This document shows positions 1 through 6,732 of a stretch of DNA of 8,520 nucleotides, piece after piece. The notes below the pieces were generated by a model. It was given only the letters and a program-made list of their open reading frames with translations. It ran no database searches and was not told the DNA's origin. Within the stretch, counting starts at the first letter, position 1. Every line of letters begins with the position of its first letter. Source of the DNA: an uncultured Bacillaceae bacterium (GTDB taxonomy: Bacteria; Bacillota; Bacilli; Bacillales; Alkalibacillaceae); assembly GCA_937983065.1 (NCBI GenBank), contig CALKAL010000136.1:1-8520 (forward strand). The letters are read 5' to 3'. A program made the position numbers and the translations under genes.

Positions 1-1785
1 TTAAACTACATATTTTTCCGCTTCAATAATCGCTTCTGCAATGGCGCGTTTTTTCTCAATGACGTTAATCGGATCGTGGCGCGTTAATTTACGTAGTGCG
101 GATAGCATCATTCGTAAGCTATCCCCTGAATCACTTGCAATTAACGTTTCTTTAGCATGAGCTTCAATCCGGTTGAATGCTTCTTGAACGTAAACTTCTG
201 TATAAAGAAGCTTCTGTTTATGTTTGTCAGCACCGTCCTTATTCATCGCTTTTTCAGTACGTAAAATAGCTGATTCCATGTTGTAAATTTCTGCAGCCAT
301 ATCCGCAATGTTAGATAAAATTTCTTGCTCTTGCTCAATTTTTTCTTGATATTTTTGAGCAGCAATACCAGCAGCAAGAAGACCAATTTTCTTTGCGTTT
401 TTAAGTAAATATTTTTCTTGCTCTAACGGCTCATCGCCAACTTGTTCTGGCATCATCATCATTAGCTCTTCTTGAAGTCCCATCGCTTTTTCAAGAAGTG
501 GTAGTTCGCCCTTCATCGCTTTTTTCAAGAATGTTCCTGGGACGATTAAACGGTTAATTTCATTCGTTCCTTCAAAAATCCGGTTAATACGGGAGTCACG
601 GTACATACGCTCGACTTCATATTCCTGCATAAAGCCATAGCCACCGTGAATTTGTACTGCTTCATCAACTGCAAAGTCAAGAAGCTCAGTTGCCATATAT
701 TTATTCATCGAGCATTCAATCGCATATTCAGCAATACTTTTTGCTACTTCAGAGCCGTCGTTTAATTGTTCCTTCGTTAATCCACCAAGACGGTGTTCGA
801 ATAAACCGACTGTACGGTAAACCGCACTTTCATTCGCATACGTATCAGCTGCAACACTTGCTAATTTTTCTTGAATTAAACGGAAGCTTGAAATCGGTGT
901 GTTAAACTGTTTGCGCTCATTCGCATATTTTGTTGCAACTTCAATGGCGCGTTTTGCTCCACCGACACCACCGATCGCTAACTTATAACGGCCGACGTTT
1001 AATATATTAAAAGCAATAATGTGTCCGCGGCCGATTTCACCTAAAACATTTTCAACGGGTACTTCTGCATCCTCTAACACTAGCGTACGAGTTGAAGAAG
1101 CTTTAATTCCCATTTTCTTTTCTTCAGGCCCAGTTGATACACCAGGGAATTCCCGCTCAACGATAAACGCTGTAAATTTCTCACCGTCGATTTTTGCGTA
1201 CACGATAAACACATCCGCAAAAGCCGAGTTTGTAATCCACTGTTTCTCACCGTTTAAAATGTAGTGAGTCCCAGCTTCATTTAATTTAGCCGTCGCTTTA
1301 GCACCTAATGCGTCAGAACCGGAACCAGGCTCTGTTAACGCATAAGCTGCTAATTTTTCTCCTGTTGCTAAGGCAGGTAAATATTTTTCCTTCTGCTCTT
1401 TATTGCCGAAGAAAACGATCGGTAACGACCCAATTCCGACATGGGCACCGTGGGAAATGGAGAAGCCACCAGCTAAAGACATTTTTTCTGTAATTAATGA
1501 TGAAGTAATTTTATCTAGCTCTAACCCACCGTATTCCTCAGGTACATCTGCACCAAGAAGCCCTAATTCACCTGCTTTTTTAAGGAGTTTAACAGATATA
1601 TCAAAATTATGATTTTCTAATTCATCAATGACTGGCCACACTTCATTTTTCACATATTCTTCCGTCGTTTTTGCAATCATATGGTGTTCTTCGGTAAAAT
1701 CTTCGGGTGTTAAAATATCCTCAGCTTCAACATCTTCAACTAAAAAGCCGCCACCTTTAAACACTTTTTCGCTCGTTTCACTCAT
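1..1785 (-). CDS. fadE: Acyl-CoA dehydrogenase (FadE), long form
   Basis: Catalyses the first step of fatty-acid beta-oxidation: FAD-dependent oxidation of acyl-CoA to trans-2-enoyl-CoA, with electrons passed to electron-transfer flavoprotein. The gene is complete (594 aa, TAA at 1-3), the same length as I recall for B. subtilis FadE. Visible marks are the first family signature AYALTEPGSGSDA (residues 147-159), NGEKQWITN (178-186), the arginine-rich RKQFNTPI region (291-298), the second signature around QIHGGYGF (378-385) and IFEGTNEI (403-410), whose E405 aligns with the catalytic base of VLCAD-type enzymes. About 175 residues follow the catalytic core; such a C-terminal extension is typical of the VLCAD/FadE subgroup rather than the ~380-residue short-chain enzymes. 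The start has a strong AGGGAGG ribosome binding site (1795-1801) 9 nt upstream. It is the last visible gene of the fadN-fadA-fadE operon, 24 nt after fadA. Chain-length preference cannot be read from the sequence. Confidence 0.95.
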   Translation of the reverse strand: MSETSEKVFKGGGFLVEDVEAEDILTPEDFTEEHHMIAKTTEEYVKNEVWPVIDELENHNFDISVKLLKKAGELGLLGADVPEEYGGLELDKITSSLITEKMSLAGGFSISHGAHVGIGSLPIVFFGNKEQKEKYLPALATGEKLAAYALTEPGSGSDALGAKATAKLNEAGTHYILNGEKQWITNSAFADVFIVYAKIDGEKFTAFIVEREFPGVSTGPEEKKMGIKASSTRTLVLEDAEVPVENVLGEIGRGHIIAFNILNVGRYKLAIGGVGGAKRAIEVATKYANERKQFNTPISSFRLIQEKLASVAADTYANESAVYRTVGLFEHRLGGLTKEQLNDGSEVAKSIAEYAIECSMNKYMATELLDFAVDEAVQIHGGYGFMQEYEVERMYRDSRINRIFEGTNEINRLIVPGTFLKKAMKGELPLLEKAMGLQEELMMMMPEQVGDEPLEQEKYLLKNAKKIGLLAAGIAAQKYQEKIEQEQEILSNIADMAAEIYNMESAILRTEKAMNKDGADKHKQKLLYTEVYVQEAFNRIEAHAKETLIASDSGDSLRMMLSALRKLTRHDPINVIEKKRAIAEAIIEAEKYVV

Positions 1786-1809
1786 TTAAAACATCCTCCC
1801 TTTAAAAGA

Positions 1810-2985
1810 TTATAGTAATTCAAATACGCCAGCAGCACCCATTCCGCCACCGATACACATCGTTACCACGCCATATTTCACATCCCGACGCTTCATCTCA
1901 TGAATTAGTGATAACGTTAATTTTGTCCCTGTACAACCGAGGGGATGCCCTAAAGCGATCGCTCCACCGTTAACGTTAACGATTTCTTCATTTAACCCTA
2001 ATTCACGAATCACTTGAATCGACTGAGACGCGAAAGCCTCATTTAATTCAAAAAGTCCAATATCATCAAGCTCAAGACCTGCCATTTTAACTGCTTTCGG
2101 AATCGCTTTGACAGGGCCAACTCCCATAATTTCAGGTTCAACACCAGCGACAGCGTAAGATAAAAATTTCGCCATCGGTTTTAAACCTTCTTTTTCCGCT
2201 TTTTCGCGGTCCATTACAAGAACGGATGCTGCACCATCACTCATTTGTGAGGCATTCCCTGCAGTAACGGAGCCTGTGACTGAAAAGGCTGGTTTTAACG
2301 TAGATAAAACTTCAACCGTCGTCCCTTCTCTCACTCCTTCGTCTTGAGAAAAAGTTACTTTCGTTTCTTCTACCTTATTGTCTGGGCCAATTTCCCGTTT
2401 AACGACCTCGACTGGAACAATTTCATCATCAAATTTTCCTTCTTTAATTGCATTTGCAGCACGTTCATGACTTCTTACCGCAAACGCATCTTGATCTTCA
2501 CGGGAAATGCCAAATCGGTTCGCAACTTCTTCCGCGGTATGCCCCATCGACATGTAATAGCCTGGTGCGTTTTTAACGAGTTCTAAATTCGGCTTTATGA
2601 CATGGCCTCCCATTGGAATGAGGCTCATCGATTCAGCTCCACCAGCAATGATTGCTTCACTATGACCTAACATGATTCGCTCTGCTGCATAGGCAATACT
2701 TTGTAATCCTGATGAGCAATAACGATTGACCGTAATACCTGGAACATCGTTTGGTAAACCTGCCAAACCAGCAATATTACGAGCCATATTCATTCCTTGT
2801 TCCGCTTCAGGCATCGCACAGCCGATAATGACATCATCAATCGGACCATCGTAATCATTCGCCCGCTTCAACGTCTCTTTAATCGTTAAAGCAGCTAAAT
2901 CATCGGGACGCGTATTCGCTAACGTCCCTTTATTCGCTCTTCCAACAGGCGTCCTAGCACCTGATACAATGACTGCTTCTCTCAT
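1810..2985 (-). CDS. fadA: Acetyl-CoA C-acyltransferase (3-ketoacyl-CoA thiolase)
   Basis: Thiolase that cleaves 3-ketoacyl-CoA with CoA to acetyl-CoA and a shortened acyl-CoA, the last step of the beta-oxidation cycle; cytosolic, usually tetrameric. At 391 aa it has normal family length. All catalytic elements are visible: nucleophile C90 in VNRYCSSG, the NEAF motif with N316, H347 in GHPLGCTG, and the C-terminal proton-exchanging C377 in MCIGGG. The N-terminus EAVIVSGARTPVGR is typical. The ATG at 2985 is preceded by AGGGGGAG (2992-2999) with 6-nt spacing. It lies 33 nt downstream of fadN and 24 nt upstream of fadE, in the B. subtilis order. A biosynthetic acetoacetyl-CoA thiolase (AtoB-like) is possible from sequence alone, but the operon context strongly supports the degradative role. 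Confidence 0.95.
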   Translation of the reverse strand: MREAVIVSGARTPVGRANKGTLANTRPDDLAALTIKETLKRANDYDGPIDDVIIGCAMPEAEQGMNMARNIAGLAGLPNDVPGITVNRYCSSGLQSIAYAAERIMLGHSEAIIAGGAESMSLIPMGGHVIKPNLELVKNAPGYYMSMGHTAEEVANRFGISREDQDAFAVRSHERAANAIKEGKFDDEIVPVEVVKREIGPDNKVEETKVTFSQDEGVREGTTVEVLSTLKPAFSVTGSVTAGNASQMSDGAASVLVMDREKAEKEGLKPMAKFLSYAVAGVEPEIMGVGPVKAIPKAVKMAGLELDDIGLFELNEAFASQSIQVIRELGLNEEIVNVNGGAIALGHPLGCTGTKLTLSLIHEMKRRDVKYGVVTMCIGGGMGAAGVFELL

Positions 2986-3018
2986 CCTTTTCTCCCCCTA
3001 TTCGTATTGGAGTAAAAA

Positions 3019-5424
3019 CTAATTTCTTAACGGTTTACCTTTTAACAGCATGTGCTGCATCCGCTGTTGTGTTAACGGTTCACCGATTAAACTAATAAAT
3101 GCTTCCCGCTCTAAATCGAGTAAATATTGTTCATCGACAATCGTTCCCTCTTTAACGAGACCGCCTGCTAAAACGTATGCTAATTTATCAGCAATCTTCA
3201 CGTCATGGTCTGAAGCATAGCCACTTAATTGAAGCTGTTTAGCGCCGAGTAACATCGTTGCATATCCCGCTTCTCCAACGACAGGCACTTTTTCTCTTTG
3301 ACGTGGTTTGAAGCCACTGTCAAATAAGCTAATCACTTTTTGCTTCGCATCGTAAATTAAATGGTCTTGGTTCGCACTTATCGCATCGTGATCATTTAAA
3401 TAACCATTTTCATAAGCTTCAGCAGCTGATGTCGATACTTTAGCCATCGCTACTTTTTCAAAGACGTCATTAGCAATTTTTTGTAAATCGATATCGACAC
3501 CTTCTGGTAAGCCACGCAATTGTTTTAAATACAATTCCTTCGTACCGCCACCACCAGGGATTAAACCGACACCAAACTCAACTAATCCCATATACGTTTC
3601 TGGTGAAGCTTGAATACTATGAGCTGGGAGGGATACTTCTGCTCCCCCACCAAGGGTCATCCCAAATGGTGCTGCAACGACTGGTCTTTCACTATATTTA
3701 ATGTTCATCATCGTATCTTGGAATTGCTTAACGATCATTTCTAATTCCATAAAGTTATAGTCTTGTGCTTCCATCAGCATTAATGCAAGGTTTGCCCCGA
3801 CACAATAATTTTTTCCTTGGTTCCCGATGACAAGCCCTTTGTAATCTTTTTTAACAATGTCTAACGATTGGTTAATCATTTGAATAATATCTAGGCCAAT
3901 CGCATTATTTTGGGAATGAAATTCGAGCAGTGCAACGTCATCCCCTAAATCAATGAGACTTGCCCCACTATTTTTCTTAATAACTCCATTGACATCTTTA
4001 TGAAACTTCAAATTAATTTCTTTCGGGTTAAACTTTTTCTCGACATAATCGCTAACGTTTGGATCGTAGTAATACACTTTTCCAGCTTCTGTTTTATAAA
4101 AGGATTCAAAGCCTTTTTCAAGCATCTCTTCAACCCAAGTAGGTATACTTTGTCCTTCTTCCTTCATTCTTTCAATGGAGGATGTAAGACCAATCGCATC
4201 CCACATTTCAAATGGACCGAGCTCCCAGCCGAAGCCCCATTTCATCGCGTCATCGATCGCTGTTATGTCATCTGCAATATCTCCTAATAATTCAGCAGAG
4301 TAGACGAGGGTTGGTTTTGATATGCTCCAAACGAGGTCACTTGCACGATCCCCTTTTGCATTGAGAAGTGCACGAACTTTTCGCTTTGCCCCTTTTTCTT
4401 GCCTTGCCATTCCAGATGCTTTCGTTTGCAGCTTTTTACGTTCTTCATACTCAAACGTATCTGGATTTAATTCTAAAATGACGCTGCCATCTTTACCTTT
4501 TTTCTTTAAGTAAAAGCCTTGCCCTGACTTTTGCCCGAGCCAGCCTTTTTCATTCATTTTGAGCATGAATTCAGGAACGTCAAATACGTTTTTCTCGTCC
4601 CCATCAACTTGCTCATAAACGTTATTAGCAACGTGGATAAATGTATCGAGTCCAACGACATCTAACGTTCTAAAGGTCGCGCTTTTCGGTCGACCAATAA
4701 GCGGACCCGTGACAGAATCGACTTCTCCGATTGTATAACCGCCTTTCAACATCTCTTGAACAGTAACTAAAAGGCCATAAGTTCCAATTCGGTTCGCGAT
4801 AAAGTTCGGTGTATCTTTAGCGACGACGACCCCTTTACCTAAGACATCCTCACTAAAGTTTTTCATAAACTCAATTATTTCTGGATCCGTCTGTTTATTC
4901 GGGATAATTTCTAATAGTTTTAAATAACGTGGTGGATTAAAAAAGTGAGTTCCTAAAAAATGTTTCTTAAAATCATCGGAACGCCCTTCAATCATCGCTT
5001 CAATTGAAATACCTGATGTGTTCGATGAAATAATCGTTCCTTCTTTACGGTGTTTTTCCACTTGCTCAAACACTTGCTTTTTAACATCTAAGCGTTCCAC
5101 GACGACTTCGATAATCCAATCAACTTCCGCGAGTTTCTCCATATCATCTTCAAAGTTACCAACTGAAATTAAATTTAAGCTATTCTTCGATGTAATTGGA
5201 GAAGGCTTTTGCTTTTTCAATTTTTCTTTACTCATACTTGCAATACGGTTTCGAACGACTGCATCATTTAATGTTAGACCTTGTGCCTTTTCCTTATCCG
5301 TTAATTCCCTCGGTACGATATCTAACATTAATGTAGGGATGCCTACGTTTGCCAAGTGGGCAGCAATTCCAGAACCCATAACACCTGATCCTAATACAGC
5401 TGCGCGCTTGATTTGACGGTTCAT
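3019..5424 (-). CDS. fadN: 3-hydroxyacyl-CoA dehydrogenase / enoyl-CoA hydratase fusion (FadN)
   Basis: Bifunctional beta-oxidation protein: hydrates trans-2-enoyl-CoA and oxidises the (3S)-hydroxyacyl-CoA with NAD+. It is 801 aa, close to B. subtilis FadN (about 790). Domain order is dehydrogenase first: a Rossmann NAD-binding motif GSGVMGSG (12-19), the GTHFFNP motif with catalytic H160 and partner E172 in LLEIIP, SSNTSG (133-138), the helical dimerisation domain with DTPNFIANR (204-212), and a second half near GFGWELGPFEMWDAIG (397-412). A C-terminal crotonase domain (about 488-660) follows, with GKNYCVGANL (537-546) and LGGGAE (591-596). E596 and E616 sit where the two catalytic glutamates of enoyl-CoA hydratase fall, so the hydratase looks competent. 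This order is opposite to proteobacterial FadB. AGGGGGA (about 5431-5438) precedes the ATG. First gene of the operon; a FadR-like palindrome lies 19 nt upstream of the start. Confidence 0.94.
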   Translation of the reverse strand: MNRQIKRAAVLGSGVMGSGIAAHLANVGIPTLMLDIVPRELTDKEKAQGLTLNDAVVRNRIASMSKEKLKKQKPSPITSKNSLNLISVGNFEDDMEKLAEVDWIIEVVVERLDVKKQVFEQVEKHRKEGTIISSNTSGISIEAMIEGRSDDFKKHFLGTHFFNPPRYLKLLEIIPNKQTDPEIIEFMKNFSEDVLGKGVVVAKDTPNFIANRIGTYGLLVTVQEMLKGGYTIGEVDSVTGPLIGRPKSATFRTLDVVGLDTFIHVANNVYEQVDGDEKNVFDVPEFMLKMNEKGWLGQKSGQGFYLKKKGKDGSVILELNPDTFEYEERKKLQTKASGMARQEKGAKRKVRALLNAKGDRASDLVWSISKPTLVYSAELLGDIADDITAIDDAMKWGFGWELGPFEMWDAIGLTSSIERMKEEGQSIPTWVEEMLEKGFESFYKTEAGKVYYYDPNVSDYVEKKFNPKEINLKFHKDVNGVIKKNSGASLIDLGDDVALLEFHSQNNAIGLDIIQMINQSLDIVKKDYKGLVIGNQGKNYCVGANLALMLMEAQDYNFMELEMIVKQFQDTMMNIKYSERPVVAAPFGMTLGGGAEVSLPAHSIQASPETYMGLVEFGVGLIPGGGGTKELYLKQLRGLPEGVDIDLQKIANDVFEKVAMAKVSTSAAEAYENGYLNDHDAISANQDHLIYDAKQKVISLFDSGFKPRQREKVPVVGEAGYATMLLGAKQLQLSGYASDHDVKIADKLAYVLAGGLVKEGTIVDEQYLLDLEREAFISLIGEPLTQQRMQHMLLKGKPLRN

Positions 5425-5443
5425 TTTTGTTCCCCCTATTCTT

Positions 5444-5461
5444 TGAATGAACGCTCATTCA
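5444..5461. promoter_or_regulatory. FadR-type operator upstream of fadN
   Basis: The sequence TGAATGAACGCTCATTCA has two perfect 7-bp inverted arms (TGAATGA / TCATTCA) around a 4-nt centre. It matches the B. subtilis FadR (TetR family) consensus arms as I remember them. It lies between the candidate fadN promoters and the fadN ribosome binding site, a position suited to blocking initiation or elongation. The known family logic is that acyl-CoA releases FadR and induces beta-oxidation genes; its application here is inference. The fadR gene is not in this window. Confidence 0.85.
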
Positions 5462-5470
5462 TTTTATTGC

Positions 5471-5501
5471 AAAAAATGATTGGATAGATTAACTATCCAA
5501 T
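5471..5501 (-). terminator. Candidate terminator of the proline dehydrogenase gene (or leader hairpin)
   Basis: Read on the minus strand, arms ATTGGATAG and CTATCCAAT (9 bp, 5-nt loop TTAAT, 5479-5501) are followed by CA and then six T (5471-5476). It lies 115 nt downstream of the proline dehydrogenase stop and upstream of fadN, the expected place for an intrinsic terminator. The stem has only three G-C pairs and the T run does not abut it, so it would be weak. The same 23-bp palindrome could instead be a protein operator. Confidence 0.45.
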
Positions 5502-5520
5502 ATTTTAGTACTTATCTTCT

Positions 5521-5549
5521 ACTATAAAATATATTCTGATATTTCGCAA
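5521..5549 (-). promoter_or_regulatory. Candidate sigma-A promoter for fadN
   Basis: On the minus strand, TTGCGA (5544-5549) and TATAGT (5521-5526) are separated by exactly 17 nt. That is a -35 with two mismatches and a -10 with one. Transcription would start near 5514, giving a roughly 90-nt leader that carries both the inverted repeat and the FadR-like operator. A rival -10, TAAAAT at 5461-5466, directly abuts the operator but has no good -35. I cannot tell which is used. Confidence 0.45.
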
Positions 5550-5616
5550 ACATTATTTATTAAAAATATTGAATTCCTATATGAAATAGATTCATTTCAA
5601 AATGATGAGAGTTCAT

Positions 5617-6534
5617 TTATTTTCTAAAAATCCCTTTTAGTACGAAGCCGACATTCGCGGGTCGTTCAGCTAAGCGACGCATGAAATAACCGTACCAATC
5701 ACGACCGTACGGAACATAAACTCTTGTCGTATACCCTTCTTCTACGAGCTTCTTCTGGGCATCGTTTCTAATTCCATACAACATTTGAAATTCAAATAGG
5801 TCTTTCGGTATATTATTTTCTTCAGCAAATTTTTTTGTGAAATCTATAATCGCGTCATCATGACTAGCAATTGCCGTATAATTACCATTTAATAAGTGCA
5901 TTTTAATTATTTTTTTATAATTTTCATCGACGTCTTTTTTATCAGGATAAGCGACATCTGGGGATTCTTTATATGCCCCCTTAACTAATCGTAAATTCGG
6001 CTTATAGCGATTTAAATAGTCAATATCATCAGCAGTCCGGTATAAATAAGCTTGAAGAACTGTCCCGAGCTGATCGTATTCCTTTTTCAACTCTTCAAAA
6101 ATATCAAGCGTCTTCTGCAATCTAACATAGTCTTCCATATCAATCGTGACGAAGATTTCATACTTTTTCGCTGCATCTAAAATTTTTCTCATGTTTTCCA
6201 TGACGAGCTCATAAGAAATATCAAGTCCCATTGAAGTCATTTTAACGGAAACTTGTGTATCTAATTTTTCTTTCCCGATGACTTCAATCGCCTTAACCAT
6301 TTCATCGGTCCGTTTGATTGCGATTTTTGCATCATCAACAAATTCACCTAAATAATCTAACGTCACAGTTAAACCTTTTTCATTTAATTCCTTTATAATC
6401 GGTGCTGCCTTTTCAATCGTTTCACCTGCGACGAATCGGGATGCCCCGAAGCGAAGACCGTATTTTTGGGCAAGACGCGTAAGAAATTTGTTGTTAGACA
6501 AAAAGAGGAAAAACTTGCGCATTATTTTTTCCAT
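5617..6534 (-). CDS. fadM: Proline dehydrogenase, FAD-dependent (PutB/FadM type)
   Basis: Oxidises L-proline to 1-pyrroline-5-carboxylate with FAD, passing electrons to the membrane quinone pool; peripheral membrane enzyme with a TIM-barrel catalytic domain. With the start at 6534 it is 305 aa, the usual size of monofunctional Bacillus enzymes (about 303). Visible marks are the N-terminal KYGLRFGASRFVAGE (24-38), TIDMEDY (130-136), LQAYLYRTADD (160-170), RLVKGAYKE (182-190), FQMLYGIR (249-256) and the proline-binding tail YVPYG..WYGYFMRRLAERPAN (273-294), with R286/R287 matching the carboxylate-binding arginine pair. The ATG at 6534 has TGGAGGA 6 nt upstream; an in-frame ATG at 6579 lacks any such site and would add 15 atypical residues. 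The P5C dehydrogenase partner is not in the window. Placement upstream of fadN matches B. subtilis fadM (yusM). A candidate cre site suggests carbon catabolite repression. Confidence 0.93.
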   Translation of the reverse strand: MEKIMRKFFLFLSNNKFLTRLAQKYGLRFGASRFVAGETIEKAAPIIKELNEKGLTVTLDYLGEFVDDAKIAIKRTDEMVKAIEVIGKEKLDTQVSVKMTSMGLDISYELVMENMRKILDAAKKYEIFVTIDMEDYVRLQKTLDIFEELKKEYDQLGTVLQAYLYRTADDIDYLNRYKPNLRLVKGAYKESPDVAYPDKKDVDENYKKIIKMHLLNGNYTAIASHDDAIIDFTKKFAEENNIPKDLFEFQMLYGIRNDAQKKLVEEGYTTRVYVPYGRDWYGYFMRRLAERPANVGFVLKGIFRK

Positions 6535-6540
6535 AGCCAA

Positions 6541-6547
6541 TCCTCCA
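6541..6547 (-). promoter_or_regulatory. Ribosome binding site fixing the proline dehydrogenase start
   Basis: TGGAGGA on the minus strand lies 6 nt before the ATG at 6534. It is the only Shine-Dalgarno-like sequence near the N-terminus; the upstream in-frame ATG at 6579 is preceded by an A/T-rich stretch without one. It therefore supports the shorter 305-residue protein. Confidence 0.85.
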
Positions 6548-6563
6548 TAAGTATGATGAATTA

Positions 6564-6577
6564 TGTAACCGTTTTCC
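6564..6577. promoter_or_regulatory. Candidate cre site (CcpA) upstream of proline dehydrogenase
   Basis: TGTAACCGTTTTCC (plus strand) agrees at 13 of 14 positions with the degenerate cre consensus TGWAANCGNTNWCA; only the last base differs. It lies 30 nt before the proline dehydrogenase start and downstream of the likely promoter, where CcpA would repress by blocking transcription when preferred sugars are present. No footprint or regulator gene is visible here, so function is inferred. Confidence 0.5.
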
Positions 6578-6600
6578 ATTTTATCATTTAATCATAAAAA

Positions 6601-6628
6601 AATATATCCTATTAACATATTTTGTCGA
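6601..6628 (-). promoter_or_regulatory. Candidate sigma-A promoter for proline dehydrogenase
   Basis: On the minus strand, TCGACA (6623-6628) and TATATT (6601-6606) each differ by one base from the sigma-A hexamers and are 16 nt apart. The start point would be near 6594, about 60 nt before the ATG. An alternative is the extended -10 TGATAAAAT (6578-6586), which lacks a convincing -35. Either places the candidate cre site at or just after the start point. Confidence 0.45.
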
Positions 6629-6651
6629 TTGAACGGATTATTTTGTTGTAT

Positions 6652-6672
6652 AAATCGGAATCATTACTATTT
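6652..6672. promoter_or_regulatory. Zur-like box 1 upstream of znuA
   Basis: The core TCGGAATCATTACTA (6655-6669) is a 7-1-7 imperfect palindrome that differs from the Bacillus Zur core TCGTAATNATTACGA, as I recall it, at one position per arm; flanking AA and TT continue the match. It lies upstream of and partly over the -35 hexamer of the znuA promoter. Zinc-loaded Zur (Fur family) would bind here to repress zinc uptake. Confidence 0.7.
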
Positions 6673-6698
6673 ACAAATCGGAATCGTTACGATATACT
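6670..6698 (+). promoter_or_regulatory. Sigma-A promoter of znuA
   Basis: TTTACA (6670-6675) and TATACT (6693-6698) each differ by one base from the consensus hexamers and are separated by an ideal 17 nt. Transcription would start near 6705, giving a short leader of about 28 nt before the znuA ATG at 6733, which has AAGGAG at 6721-6726 with 6-nt spacing. The spacer is occupied by the second Zur-like box, so Zur and RNA polymerase should exclude each other. Confidence 0.75.
6675..6695. promoter_or_regulatory. Zur-like box 2 within the znuA promoter
   Basis: The core TCGGAATCGTTACGA (6678-6692) again matches the Zur core with one mismatch per arm. It fills the spacer between the -35 and -10 hexamers, the classic position for a repressor that blocks polymerase. 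Its centre (6685) is 23 bp from that of box 1 (6662), roughly two helical turns, so two Zur dimers could bind the same face of the DNA. Confidence 0.75.
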
Positions 6699-6732
6699 TT
6701 AAAAGTCGAATTTTTATTAAAAGGAGCTCACT

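Noticed and set aside
5018..5416. 132-codon open frame on the plus strand
   Set aside because: It lies wholly antisense to the conserved NAD-binding domain of fadN, has no ribosome binding site or recognisable domain, and is a shadow frame. The same applies to the other plus-strand frames between 690 and 4513.
5582..5599. Inverted repeat TGAAAT / ATTTCA after the proline dehydrogenase gene
   Set aside because: Six A/T-rich pairs with a 6-nt loop and no T run: too weak for a terminator and a poor FadR match.
5602..5619. Possible second FadR site overlapping the proline dehydrogenase stop
   Set aside because: Only about 10 of 14 arm positions match, with one arm badly degenerate, and it is far from the fadN start; chance in AT-rich DNA is more likely.
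6535..6579. Upstream in-frame ATG at 6579 adding 15 residues to proline dehydrogenase
   Set aside because: No ribosome binding site precedes it, the extra residues do not fit the family N-terminus, and the stretch holds the ribosome binding site of the 6534 start and the candidate cre site.
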